DNA of 64,000 bases from positions 744,001 through 808,000 of the forward strand of contig CBDBES010000002.1 in the NCBI GenBank assembly GCA_965204465.1, read 5' to 3'. Numbering within the stretch: position 1 is the stretch's first letter; each line of letters starts with the position of its first letter. The notes below the pieces were generated by a model that made no database searches, was not told where the DNA came from, and saw nothing but the letters and a program-made list of their open reading frames with translations. The stretch is from CBDBES01 sp965204465 (GTDB taxonomy: Bacteria; Spirochaetota; Leptospiria; Turneriellales; CBDBES01). A program made the translations under genes and the position numbers. This document shows positions 17,692 to 26,496 of the stretch, piece after piece.

Positions 17692-17896
17692 TTAGATTGA
17701 TCAGTAAACGGGTACAGGTCTTTATTTCCTTCTTCTTGGCTTACTTGTGGGAGAGATGATCGGTTGGTGATGCAAAACATCCGTGTTTTGTAGGTTACAG
17801 GATGTAACCCGCCCAGCCTAATTTCCATGCAGGCATGGATGCCTGCGAAACGGAGCGCCCTGTGACATGGAAGTCACAGCGCGTGGGTTTTTTTTT
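17692..17896 (+). ncRNA. Candidate small RNA with tandem GGA-loop hairpins and intrinsic terminator
   Basis: Four short perfect-stem hairpins follow each other: 17773-17790 (CAAAACA/TGTTTTG), 17793-17809 (GGTTACAGGATGTAACC), 17829-17846 (GCAGGCATGGATGCCTGC) and 17860-17879 (CTGTGACATGGAAGTCACAG). Three of the four expose GGA in the loop on the plus strand. The last is extended by GCGC/GCGC pairs (17855-17882) and followed after five bases by nine T (17888-17896), as in an intrinsic terminator. This is the layout of CsrA/RsmE-sponge RNAs such as CsrB or RsmZ, and the loops resemble the ACA-GGA-UGU CsrA site. No protein fits here. The RNA call and its 5' end are inference. Confidence 0.45.
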
Positions 17897-17959
17897 CTTT
17901 GTTTCTTTCTTTTCACCCTACGGGCACAAGTTTTCCATAAAAAAAAGAAAGAAAGATAA

Positions 17960-20900
17960 CTACTTTTTAAACCTATACCTGGTGGTATAACTAGCCATGG
18001 GGGTGGTACCCCTGGTAAAGGTAACACTTAAATAAAATTCGCTATTTGCTGCTAGAGAATTTACTCCATTGATCACACCTGCATTGGTTACTGTGGGTGC
18101 AGTCAAAGCATTACCGCCCGCATCTTCTATTGCATAACTACCTGCGGTAGTACCCTGCACACTATGGCCAGAAGTAGTAATACTCGTGGCGGCATTTTCT
18201 ATGTCATAGAAAAATACGAAGTCTGTAGAAGAAGGCTCTCCAAGGGTAGTGTTTGAAAAACGTAAAAAACCAGATGCCATTCTTACCGCCTGCTCATCTG
18301 CCGTTTGGGGAATAGAGGCTATAAAGGGATATTCTGTATTAGAACCAAAATTCCATACGAAGTCATCCATATTGTTAACACTACCGTCATTATTACTGTC
18401 ATATCGAACCGACTCCTCGTCCGCTATAGAATCACCATCTATGTCAAAAGGAGTTTGCCAGTTAAAGAAAATAGCCAACACAAGGCTACAACTGACTGTA
18501 TTAGGGGCAGTGGGCGTTTTGAATGAAGATGATGAAAAGCCGAATGCACAATTAATAGTACCGGAACTTTCCAACAAGAAGGCTACAACAGTAGCGAAGA
18601 CTGCACTACCATTTTTGAATAATGTTGAAGTATCTTGATCATAATAAGAATTGGTTATACTACTAATAACATTTTTCCCTACCAGGCCACCTGCATTAGA
18701 ATTAGTACTAGCAGAAGAAGAAACATTCCCTGTAGAGTAGGAATTGGTTATACCACCATTATCATCATTCAACCCAACCAGGCCGCCTGCATTAGAATTA
18801 GTACTAGCAGAAGAAGAAACATTCCCCGTAGAGTAGGAATTGATTATAATACTAAGCTCATTCTCCCCTACCAAGCCGCCTGCATTAGAAGAAGCAAGAG
18901 AATTAAAGGAAGAAACATTCCCTGTAGAGTAGGAATTGGTTATACTACTATTATTATCATTAAGCCCTACCAGACCGCCTGCATAAGAAGAACTAGAAGA
19001 AGAAGAAACATTCCCTGTAGAGTAAGAATTGGTTATACTACTACTTCTATCATTAAGCCCTACCAAACCACCTGCAAAAGAAGAAGCTCCAGAAGAAGAA
19101 GAAGAAATATTCACATTCAATAAGCCAATATTCCTGATATTCGCACCCAGTGTATACCCGAAAAGACCCGCATTAGAGGCGCCAGAGGTAAGATTCATAT
19201 TGATTGTAAGATCATTTATGGTGAATCCTTTTCCGTCTAAAGTACCTGTGAAAGACATATCATCAGCGTTGTTACAAATATTATCTACCCCACAGTTTCC
19301 AATGGGTTGAAATCCTGTGCATGTACCCGTAGTGCCTGTGGGGCATGCATTGGTGGCAACCGTAGAAGCATCTATATTTTGACCTAATTCATAGAAGGCA
19401 TCCAGATCATCTCTCATTGCCTGCAATTGATTTGCATTGCATATAATGTATGGATCATTTTCTGTTCCAGCGCCATAATTTTCTCCGGGCATATCGGGGA
19501 TAAAATCAGTTTCGGCACCAGCGCCTGGCTGGGTACATGTAGTTTCGTCTTCTACAATAGTCACCGTTGTATTGCTTATGCTGACCCCATGATATGGGTT
19601 CATTTCATTTATCGTGGAGGCGACGTATGACACAGTAAAGTCTCTGTCTGCCGTCAAGATATCATTGCCTTGTATGGTAATGGTGGCCATCTTGGGAACA
19701 TTCCAATTGTCTGGTGTGAATGTAAGAATACCAGGTGATATGCTTGCCTCATTGGAAGTCTCTGTCAATGTTATCTCTACATTTTGTGCTGGTTCATGGC
19801 TAATGGATATCATTATATCTCGAGTATCTCCTTCGTCGATACTCAACGTTGCCGGTATCGTTACCGTGGGCATTTCATTGTCCTGGATGGTGACCATTAA
19901 GTCATGAACGGGAATGGAGTTATAGTTAGAATCACTACTGCTAGAGGCATGAACAATGGTAACATCAACATCCCCTAAGGCGATGTCATCATCTGCAAAA
20001 GTTAATGTCACCGTTTGGGCACTATTCCAATCAGTGGCGGTAAAAGTGAGGTTGATGAATTCATTTGGCATGTCAGCAGTATTACCACCAGAGCTCAATT
20101 GTAAATTATCAGGGGAATTGGCAGGCAGGCTGATCTGGATCATTACATCATCAGAAGGCTGTGAGTTTAAAACTACTGTATATGAGGTATCGCTGCCTCC
20201 TTCCATAACAGTTACACTGCTAATACTATAGCTGATCTCAAAAGAGTCATTATCCATGGTCATCAATTGGATGCTATGGGTTTGGCTATTATAATCAGAA
20301 TCACTACTGGTAGAGGCATGAGCAATGGTAAAACTGCCATCCTCTGAAACTATACCATCATCTACAAGAGATAATGTTACCGTTTGGATACTATCCCAAT
20401 CAGTGTTGGTAAAAGTGAGGGTGATGGATGCACTTGCCTTATCAGCAATCTGGGTACCATCGCTTAATTGTAAATTAACAGGAACAAGGCCAGGCAGACT
20501 GATTCGGATTCTTACATCATCAGAAGGCTGTGAGTTTAAAACTACTGTATATTGGGCAGTATTGCTGCTTCCTTCCGTAAGGGTTGCATTACTAGCGCTA
20601 TAAGTGATTCCGGGGGTGTCATTATCTGTAGTCATCACTGTTAGAATATTGTTTAGGCGATTATAATCAGAATCACTACTGCCAGAGGCATGATTAATGG
20701 TAACATCCACACCCCCTAAGGCGATGTCATCATTTATAAGAGTTAGTGTTACCGTTTGAGAGGTATCCCAATCAGTGTTGGTAAAATTAAGGGTGATGGA
20801 TTCATTTGCCATGTCAGCAGTATCACCACCAGAGCTCAATTGCAAATTATCAGGGGAACTGGCAGGCAGACTGATTTGGATCATTACATCATCAGAAGGC

Positions 20901-21115
20901 TGGGTGTTCAAAGAAATCATGTATTCATACTTAACATTTGCGTCGGCTTCTGTAAGTGTGATCGTATCAGGCAATCGTGAGTTATCTGGTTGTGCATAAG
21001 TGATGCCAATCTCGTTGCCATTGATTGGACCTGGATCCCGATCAATCTTGCAATGAGATAAAAATAAAAAACTTGTGAACAGAAATATTGTTCCTTTTGT
21101 AAAGATAAGTTTCAT
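17960..21115 (-). CDS. Large surface lipoprotein, Calx-beta-like and GLUG repeats (paralog 1)
   Basis: 1051 residues. The signal peptide ends in FLSHC (Cys22), a lipobox. Four tandem beta domains of about 110 residues follow, each with a LTEG...Y.VVLNSQPSDDV...ISLP...NLQLS...ITLTFT.TDW...QTVTL pattern, resembling Calx-beta domains. Next comes a Cys-rich segment (ENDPYIICNANQLQAMRDDLDAFYELGQNID) typical of GLUG proteins, then five AGGLVG...ITNSYSTGNVSS modules. The C-terminal 200 residues include a dockerin-like calcium loop DSNNDGSVNNMDDF and end RYRFKK. It closely resembles the proteins at 44270-46519 and 54435-56972. An adhesive or matrix role is likely but unproven. The RBS is TAGGAG ahead of ATG. 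Confidence 0.85.
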   Translation of the reverse strand: MKLIFTKGTIFLFTSFLFLSHCKIDRDPGPINGNEIGITYAQPDNSRLPDTITLTEADANVKYEYMISLNTQPSDDVMIQISLPASSPDNLQLSSGGDTADMANESITLNFTNTDWDTSQTVTLTLINDDIALGGVDVTINHASGSSDSDYNRLNNILTVMTTDNDTPGITYSASNATLTEGSSNTAQYTVVLNSQPSDDVRIRISLPGLVPVNLQLSDGTQIADKASASITLTFTNTDWDSIQTVTLSLVDDGIVSEDGSFTIAHASTSSDSDYNSQTHSIQLMTMDNDSFEISYSISSVTVMEGGSDTSYTVVLNSQPSDDVMIQISLPANSPDNLQLSSGGNTADMPNEFINLTFTATDWNSAQTVTLTFADDDIALGDVDVTIVHASSSSDSNYNSIPVHDLMVTIQDNEMPTVTIPATLSIDEGDTRDIMISISHEPAQNVEITLTETSNEASISPGILTFTPDNWNVPKMATITIQGNDILTADRDFTVSYVASTINEMNPYHGVSISNTTVTIVEDETTCTQPGAGAETDFIPDMPGENYGAGTENDPYIICNANQLQAMRDDLDAFYELGQNIDASTVATNACPTGTTGTCTGFQPIGNCGVDNICNNADDMSFTGTLDGKGFTINDLTINMNLTSGASNAGLFGYTLGANIRNIGLLNVNISSSSSGASSFAGGLVGLNDRSSSITNSYSTGNVSSSSSSSYAGGLVGLNDNNSSITNSYSTGNVSSFNSLASSNAGGLVGENELSIIINSYSTGNVSSSASTNSNAGGLVGLNDDNGGITNSYSTGNVSSSASTNSNAGGLVGKNVISSITNSYYDQDTSTLFKNGSAVFATVVAFLLESSGTINCAFGFSSSSFKTPTAPNTVSCSLVLAIFFNWQTPFDIDGDSIADEESVRYDSNNDGSVNNMDDFVWNFGSNTEYPFIASIPQTADEQAVRMASGFLRFSNTTLGEPSSTDFVFFYDIENAATSITTSGHSVQGTTAGSYAIEDAGGNALTAPTVTNAGVINGVNSLAANSEFYLSVTFTRGTTPMASYTTRYRFKK
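18630..19110. repeat. GLUG-module DNA repeats in paralog 1
   Basis: About five imperfect units of roughly 85-100 bp, each including the segment encoding NSYSTGNVSS and AGGLVG (on the plus strand: cctgtagagtaggaattggt and accaggccgcctgca). They are coding repeats inside the lipoprotein, in frame, and vary in their serine-rich linkers. Confidence 0.8.
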
Positions 21116-21281
21116 GAATTTCTCCTAAAAAATAAAATATACTTGAGGTTAGCTTGATCTAATAATACATGTCAAGTAAAAAAATTGTCTGTAATGTAGA
21201 AACCAAGAAGTATGAATATTATGCTTGATTTTTTGAGTAGATTATATAGGTTGTTTTAGCATTTTTTTTCTAAAGTAATTT

Positions 21282-23270
21282 ATGAACTACGACTCTATTC
21301 CTGAAGCAGAACGGAAAAAAATGCTAGATAAATTTAAAACAGGCGGGGGTAAAGTACTTTCTGATAAAGAATTAAAGCGTTTAAAATACAAAGAATTACT
21401 TCAAAAGCAAAGAAATATTTCACAGGCGCTTAGGGTGGATCATGAAAAACCTAAAATTTTTCAAAAAAATAAGGTACAAAAAAACCCAAACAAGGTAATA
21501 TCTGGTTTTTTTAGTCTGCTTCCCATTTATGTTAGATGTTACTTAAGTGGTATCACTCCTTTAATAAAGGATAAAATAAAAAATAAATTTTTCAGATATT
21601 TGATCACTGAAACAGACAACACCTTATTATCTTTTCAAAGCAATATTTTACAAATATTTTTAGCGGATCGTTCTCTTCAAAATAAAATAATAGAATCTTT
21701 AGATAATAAAAATCCAGCCTTCATTGGAATACTGGAATATGCATTTGAAATACACCAAAAAATAGATTTTGAAGCTCTTAAATATCTGTTAGAACAATAT
21801 AATGAAGAAAATATTCCATTTCACGAAGTGATTCCTTTAGTTCGCGATTTATATGTACAACTTCATCTTGGCAGAAATTATAAAGAGTTAATGATCAAGG
21901 CTTTTAAAGAACTAATTGATATTTCTATAAAAAAAGATAAATTATACCATAAAATAAAAAATAGATCTATGATCTATCAATTCAGAAAGGAAATTGCGAA
22001 TAATGTTCATTTGATCTTTGATAAAATATTTATAAATCTTTTTCTGCTTATATGCAGATCTAACAAAACCTATTACGAAAACTTTTTAATTAAATTGGAA
22101 GATGGATACCCTTCTGACATCATTGCTAACAGATTGAGACATGATCCTACTATATTAACTGATCTAAATAAAATGAAAGATCGAATTGATGATCAGCAAA
22201 ATGAAAATGAATCATCCCCTTCAAGCACAACACCCGATGATGATCAGCAAAATGAAAATGAATCATCCCCTTCAAGCACAACACCCGATGATGATCAGCA
22301 AAATGAAAATGAATCATCCACTTCAAGCACAACACCCGATGATGATCAGCAAAATGAAAATGAATCATCCACTTCAAGCACAACACCCGATGATGATCAG
22401 CAAAATGAAAATGAATCATCCCCTTCAAGCACAACACCCGATGATGATCAGCAAAATGAAAATGAATCACCCCCTTCAAGCACAACACCCGATGATGAAA
22501 AAGGTAAAGATACTTCTTCTAGTATGGATCATATTTATACCACAAAAGAATATCAATATGGACTAGAATTAATGAAATCTCTTACACCGATTATATTGCG
22601 AAAAAATTATGATCCATATTCCCAGTTGAATATTTTTAGTAACATGGATAAAGCTTTTCTTACTTATCTATATCATGAAGAGTTTGACGCAGAGTATGCT
22701 TTTTTATTGACCACAAAGCAAATAGAATTGAGGCCGCAGTTGATAGAAGGCAATAAAATAGATTTTGCATATAATTTAATGAATATACATGATAAATATA
22801 GAAATCCAATAAAAAAAATGTTCAACGAATATCATGAAGAAGTAACACATCTGATCAAGACATTAGATCAATCAGTAAATAAAAATTATGCAGAAAGATC
22901 GAGAATAAAGCATATAGCGAATCAAAAAATAACATCTATAAGCGTTAAGATAAGAATTCTTACCCAAGAATATATGGAGGGTGTATTTGAAAATATGGCT
23001 CATTTAATCAATGACATGAAAACAGAAAAGAAAATTTTAGTGAATATGGATTCTACTGTAACTCTTATGATCAATACGGCTAAAAAATTACATGATAAAA
23101 AAGTAAAAGATTGTATTATAGAAGTTTATTGTTATTCCTTAGCTTTTAAGGAATTATTAAAGGTTGGAAATTTTCTAGGAGGTTCCTTATCTATAGAAGA
23201 AGAAGAGTGTGAAAAATTCTATGGTCAGGTATATCAGAATAAAGAAACAGTATCATCCGATTATCTATGA
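21282..23270 (+). CDS. Uncharacterised protein with a six-unit acidic tandem repeat
   Basis: 662 residues, no family recognised. The first 300 residues are lysine-rich and helical (PEAERKKMLDKFKTGGGKVLSDKELKRLKYKELL...). The central segment is six perfect-length copies of a 17-residue unit DDQQNENESSPSSTTPD, then DDEKGKDTSSS. The C-terminal 250 residues are helical again (YQYGLELMKSLTPIILRKNYDPYSQ...). No signal peptide or membrane segment is seen, so it is probably cytosolic. The repeat is a flexible acidic linker between two domains. Its stop overlaps the kdsB start (ATGA, 23267-23270), so the two are translationally coupled; a link to lipopolysaccharide synthesis is possible but unsupported. 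Confidence 0.8.
   Translation: MNYDSIPEAERKKMLDKFKTGGGKVLSDKELKRLKYKELLQKQRNISQALRVDHEKPKIFQKNKVQKNPNKVISGFFSLLPIYVRCYLSGITPLIKDKIKNKFFRYLITETDNTLLSFQSNILQIFLADRSLQNKIIESLDNKNPAFIGILEYAFEIHQKIDFEALKYLLEQYNEENIPFHEVIPLVRDLYVQLHLGRNYKELMIKAFKELIDISIKKDKLYHKIKNRSMIYQFRKEIANNVHLIFDKIFINLFLLICRSNKTYYENFLIKLEDGYPSDIIANRLRHDPTILTDLNKMKDRIDDQQNENESSPSSTTPDDDQQNENESSPSSTTPDDDQQNENESSTSSTTPDDDQQNENESSTSSTTPDDDQQNENESSPSSTTPDDDQQNENESPPSSTTPDDEKGKDTSSSMDHIYTTKEYQYGLELMKSLTPIILRKNYDPYSQLNIFSNMDKAFLTYLYHEEFDAEYAFLLTTKQIELRPQLIEGNKIDFAYNLMNIHDKYRNPIKKMFNEYHEEVTHLIKTLDQSVNKNYAERSRIKHIANQKITSISVKIRILTQEYMEGVFENMAHLINDMKTEKKILVNMDSTVTLMINTAKKLHDKKVKDCIIEVYCYSLAFKELLKVGNFLGGSLSIEEEECEKFYGQVYQNKETVSSDYL
22188..22493. 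repeat. Six tandem 51-bp repeats
   Basis: Six head-to-tail units of exactly 51 bp, starting gatgatcagcaaaatgaaaa, nearly identical with single-base changes that give P/T and S/P exchanges. Because 51 is a multiple of three the repeat is in frame and also stays open in other frames and on the other strand. Confidence 0.95.
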
Positions 23271-24016
23271 AGCGTCTTAAGATTCTGGGAGTAATACCTG
23301 CTAGAATTTCATCCAATAGATTTCCAAGAAAACTTTTAGTTAAGATATTATCAAAATCAATTCTCCATTGGACCTATGAAAGGTCTAAACAATGTAACTT
23401 ATTGGAAGAAGTCATCATTGCAACAGATTCTGATGAAATATACCAAGAAGCCGTTGGATTTGGCGCTAAGGTGATCATGACTTCTCCTGAACATAGATCT
23501 GGTTTAGATCGTATTATAGAAGTAGATGAAATCATGCCAAATTATTCTCATTTGGTAAATATACAGGCAGATGAGCCCATGATTCATCCAGAAACAATTG
23601 AAGGGATGATAAACTTATTTAAAGAAAAAAGCTGCGAAGTAGCAAGTGCTGCCTCCCCATTGTATCATTTCAAGGAATTTAAAGACTCAAATAATGTGAA
23701 AGTAGTATTGAATAAAGACTCTAAGGCACTGTATTTTTCAAGAGGCTTGATTCCCTATCAGACAGAACAGAATTATTCCAATGAAATTACTTTAAAGCAT
23801 ATTGGTCTATATTCCTATAGAACTGATATCTTAAAGAAGATTAAAAGATTTTCTGTTCCAGAGATAGAAAAAAAAGAATCATTGGAACAATTAAGAATAT
23901 TGTATAATGGAATGGATATTTATATACATATAACCAAGCATAGATCTATGAGCGTAGATTGCCCAGAAGATATCGAAAAAGTTAAAGAAGAATTGTTAAA
24001 ATATACTTTGAAATAA
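23267..24016 (+). CDS. kdsB: 3-deoxy-manno-octulosonate cytidylyltransferase (CMP-Kdo synthetase)
   Basis: Activates Kdo with CTP for addition to lipid A, so the cell makes a Kdo-containing lipopolysaccharide. The 249 residues show the family pattern: VIPARISSNRFPRKLL (nucleotide-binding loop, PARxxSxRxPxK), EVIIATDSDEI, MTSPEHRSGLDRIIEV with the TS..H.SGTDR-like block (Leu replaces Thr), VNIQADEPMI, and ALYFSRGLIPY. C-terminal HIGLYSYRTDILKK and SVDCPEDIEKV are also typical. It overlaps the preceding repeat protein by four bases. Length is normal. Confidence 0.94.
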   Translation: MKRLKILGVIPARISSNRFPRKLLVKILSKSILHWTYERSKQCNLLEEVIIATDSDEIYQEAVGFGAKVIMTSPEHRSGLDRIIEVDEIMPNYSHLVNIQADEPMIHPETIEGMINLFKEKSCEVASAASPLYHFKEFKDSNNVKVVLNKDSKALYFSRGLIPYQTEQNYSNEITLKHIGLYSYRTDILKKIKRFSVPEIEKKESLEQLRILYNGMDIYIHITKHRSMSVDCPEDIEKVKEELLKYTLK

Positions 24017-24129
24017 AAAATAGGATAATCATTGACAAATTGTTTCTGTAATATAGTTTAGCTAAGTTTATCCGCGTTGTCTTTTTGGCTTAGCTAGAAA
24101 GAATACAAAAGCATGGATTCTGAAAAAAA

Positions 24130-24459
24130 ATGATCATACAAGCTGCGCAGATATGGGAAAATGTATTCTTGCTTATCATTATGGCTCTAGTCATAGAGTT
24201 ATCTGTATCAGGGCTTTTTTCCATTCGGTATTTCGAGGGATTAATCAATAATGAAACTGCCCAAAATTTAAAAAGTATACTGATCATTTTAATAGCGTTT
24301 GGCCTTTGCACAAAAATACCTCAATTAAGAATTCTTTATAAAAGTAAACTTGCTATTCCGGATATGATCCATTTGATCCTGACTGCTTTGATACTGGTCA
24401 GGATTGTTAATTTAATCCATAATTGGTTCCAGTCTATTAACCTAAAGAATGAACTTTGA
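24130..24459 (+). CDS. Small membrane protein, three predicted helices
   Basis: 109 residues with three hydrophobic segments: VFLLIIMALVIELSVSGLFSI (about 12-32), SILIILIAFGLCTKI (49-63) and MIHLILTALILVRIVNLI (79-96). No motif I can assign. It lies about 110 bp after kdsB and 90 bp before ftsH in the same orientation. The upstream six-codon frame at 24113 ends by overlapping this ATG (ATGA), which could couple translation, but is probably incidental. Confidence 0.65.
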   Translation: MIIQAAQIWENVFLLIIMALVIELSVSGLFSIRYFEGLINNETAQNLKSILIILIAFGLCTKIPQLRILYKSKLAIPDMIHLILTALILVRIVNLIHNWFQSINLKNEL

Positions 24460-24548
24460 TCATTAATTATCTTGAGAAATTGTTTTTGATGGAATTTTTT
24501 GCTTGTCTGGGTCTATAAAGAATACATTTTGGAAATATAGGTTTTATT

Positions 24549-26486
24549 ATGAATAAGAATTTAAAAAATGGGACTTTGATATTTTTGATCTTGATTGGTG
24601 TATTATTGATCTATCAAATTGTTCAAACAAATACAAAGGTAGTAAAAGAAATTTCTTATTCTAAATTTTTAGAATTAGTAGAGAAAAAACGTTTTAAAAA
24701 CACCCACGGAGAAAAAAAGCCTTTGATCATACAAGGTGATATAATTAAAGGGGTATACATTGATACTGCCGCGGGGGGCAAAGAAGTCCCATTCACCACA
24801 TACATTGCCTATTCCGATGGAGACCTAATTTCTTTTTTAAAAAAACATAATATAGAATTTAAGGGTTCTCCCCAAAAAGAAAGCGCTTTTTGGCGTTCTT
24901 TTGCTTATATTATACCCTGGATATTGATCATTGGTTTTTTTTGGTTCATCTTAATGCGCCAAATACAAAACACTGGCAACAGAGCTCTTAGCTTTGGGAA
25001 ATCCAAAGCAAAGCTAAATCAGGATACTAAAAATAAAGTTACTTTTGATAATGTGGCCGGGGTAGATGAAGCAAAAAATGAATTAAAAGAAGTTGTTGAC
25101 TTTTTAAAAGACCCAAAAAAATTTCAGAATATTGGGGCTAAAATCCCAAAAGGCGTGCTACTGGTAGGGTCACCTGGAACAGGTAAAACTTTATTGGCAA
25201 GAGCCTGCGCAGGAGAAGCACAGGTTCCCTTTTTTTCTATCTCTGGTTCCGATTTTGTAGAGATGTTTGTGGGTGTTGGAGCCAGCAGAGTAAGAGATCT
25301 ATTTGCACAGGCCAAAAAGCATCTTCCATGTATTATTTTCATTGATGAAATTGATGCGGTAGGGCGGCTGCGTGGCGCTGGTTTAGGTGGCGGTCATGAT
25401 GAAAGAGAACAAACATTAAATCAATTACTTGTAGAGATGGATGGTTTTGAGGATAATGAAGGAATTATATTGATCGCTGCCACAAACCGCCCAGATGTGC
25501 TCGATCCAGCATTACTAAGACCTGGGAGATTCGATCGGCAGGTCATGGTAGATACACCTGATTTAAGAGGAAGAGAAAAAATATTAGCCATACATTCTGC
25601 AAAAATACCTCTTGCCTCTAAAGTTTCTTTAAAAATAGTTGCAAAAGGTACGCCTGGTTTTACGGGCGCCGATCTGGCAAATCTGATCAATGAGGCGGCT
25701 ATTTTAGCAGCAAGAAGAAATAAAAAGAAGGTACAACAGGAAGAATTGGAAGAAGCCCGTGATAAAGTCATGATGGGACCTGAACGTTCTTCTTTCTTTA
25801 TTACAGATACAGAAAAAGAAGTTGTTGCCTATCATGAATCTGGTCATGCTCTTTTATCTTCTCTTTTGGAATACGCAGAACCCATTCACAAGGTAACTAT
25901 TATACCCAGGGGGCATGCTTTAGGCCTTACGCAGCATTTACCAGAAGAAGAAAAACATATGAAGTCTAAAAAATTCTGGTTAGATGAGATAGTCGTTCTC
26001 ATGGGAGGTCGTTTAGCAGAAGAGATACAATTTGGAGATATCACCACAGGTGCATCTAATGATATAGAAAGAGCCACCGCCATTACCAGAAAAATGGTTA
26101 CAGAATGGGGTATGTCAGAATCCATAGGACCAATGAATTTAAGTTCCAGCGACAGGAATAATGTGTTCTTGGGTAAAGACTATGTAAAACATGCAGAACA
26201 CTCTGATGAATATGCGCGTCTGATTGATGAAGAAGTTCGCAGAATACTCGATGAGTCTTTTACAAGAGGCAGAATGTTGATCAAGAAATATAAAAAAGCC
26301 TTAGACAAAATGGCAAAGACTCTTTTGGCAAAAGAAACAATTACAGGGGATGAAGTCAAAGAGATCGTATTTAAAAAGAAAAATAAATTAAAAAATACAA
26401 AAAAAGTCTCTGATCGTACTAGAAAAAAGAAAGACGATCAGATCAAGAAAGGTATTTTAAGAGATATAGGCGTACAACCAGCATAA
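24549..26486 (+). CDS. ftsH: ATP-dependent zinc metalloprotease FtsH
   Basis: Membrane-anchored AAA+ protease that degrades misfolded membrane proteins and regulators. Of its 645 residues, an N-terminal helix (LIFLILIGVLLIYQIV) and a second at about 120-138 (SFAYIIPWILIIGFFWFIL) bracket the periplasmic domain. The AAA module has Walker A GSPGTGKTLLA, Walker B CIIFIDEIDAVGR, the second region of homology RPDVLDPALLRPGRFDRQ, and the zinc protease motif HESGHA near residue 430. The tail is lysine-rich. Length and domain order are standard. The next gene follows after ten bases and is likely co-transcribed. Confidence 0.98.
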   Translation: MNKNLKNGTLIFLILIGVLLIYQIVQTNTKVVKEISYSKFLELVEKKRFKNTHGEKKPLIIQGDIIKGVYIDTAAGGKEVPFTTYIAYSDGDLISFLKKHNIEFKGSPQKESAFWRSFAYIIPWILIIGFFWFILMRQIQNTGNRALSFGKSKAKLNQDTKNKVTFDNVAGVDEAKNELKEVVDFLKDPKKFQNIGAKIPKGVLLVGSPGTGKTLLARACAGEAQVPFFSISGSDFVEMFVGVGASRVRDLFAQAKKHLPCIIFIDEIDAVGRLRGAGLGGGHDEREQTLNQLLVEMDGFEDNEGIILIAATNRPDVLDPALLRPGRFDRQVMVDTPDLRGREKILAIHSAKIPLASKVSLKIVAKGTPGFTGADLANLINEAAILAARRNKKKVQQEELEEARDKVMMGPERSSFFITDTEKEVVAYHESGHALLSSLLEYAEPIHKVTIIPRGHALGLTQHLPEEEKHMKSKKFWLDEIVVLMGGRLAEEIQFGDITTGASNDIERATAITRKMVTEWGMSESIGPMNLSSSDRNNVFLGKDYVKHAEHSDEYARLIDEEVRRILDESFTRGRMLIKKYKKALDKMAKTLLAKETITGDEVKEIVFKKKNKLKNTKKVSDRTRKKKDDQIKKGILRDIGVQPA

Positions 26487-26496
26487 ATACTTTTTT

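Noticed and set aside
17634..17828. 64-codon minus-strand frame in the hairpin-array region
   Set aside because: Its sequence shows no hydrophobic or conserved pattern, lacks a ribosome-binding site, and runs through the structured hairpins, which explain the region better.
18635..19123. 162-codon plus-strand frame opposite GLUG paralog 1, arginine- and isoleucine-rich
   Set aside because: It is a by-product of the serine-rich GLUG repeats on the minus strand; similar antisense frames appear opposite paralog 2.
22150..22566. Long open frames on the minus strand and in another plus frame over the 51-bp repeats
   Set aside because: They are open only because the repeat length is a multiple of three; they have no start signal and no coherent sequence beyond the repeats.
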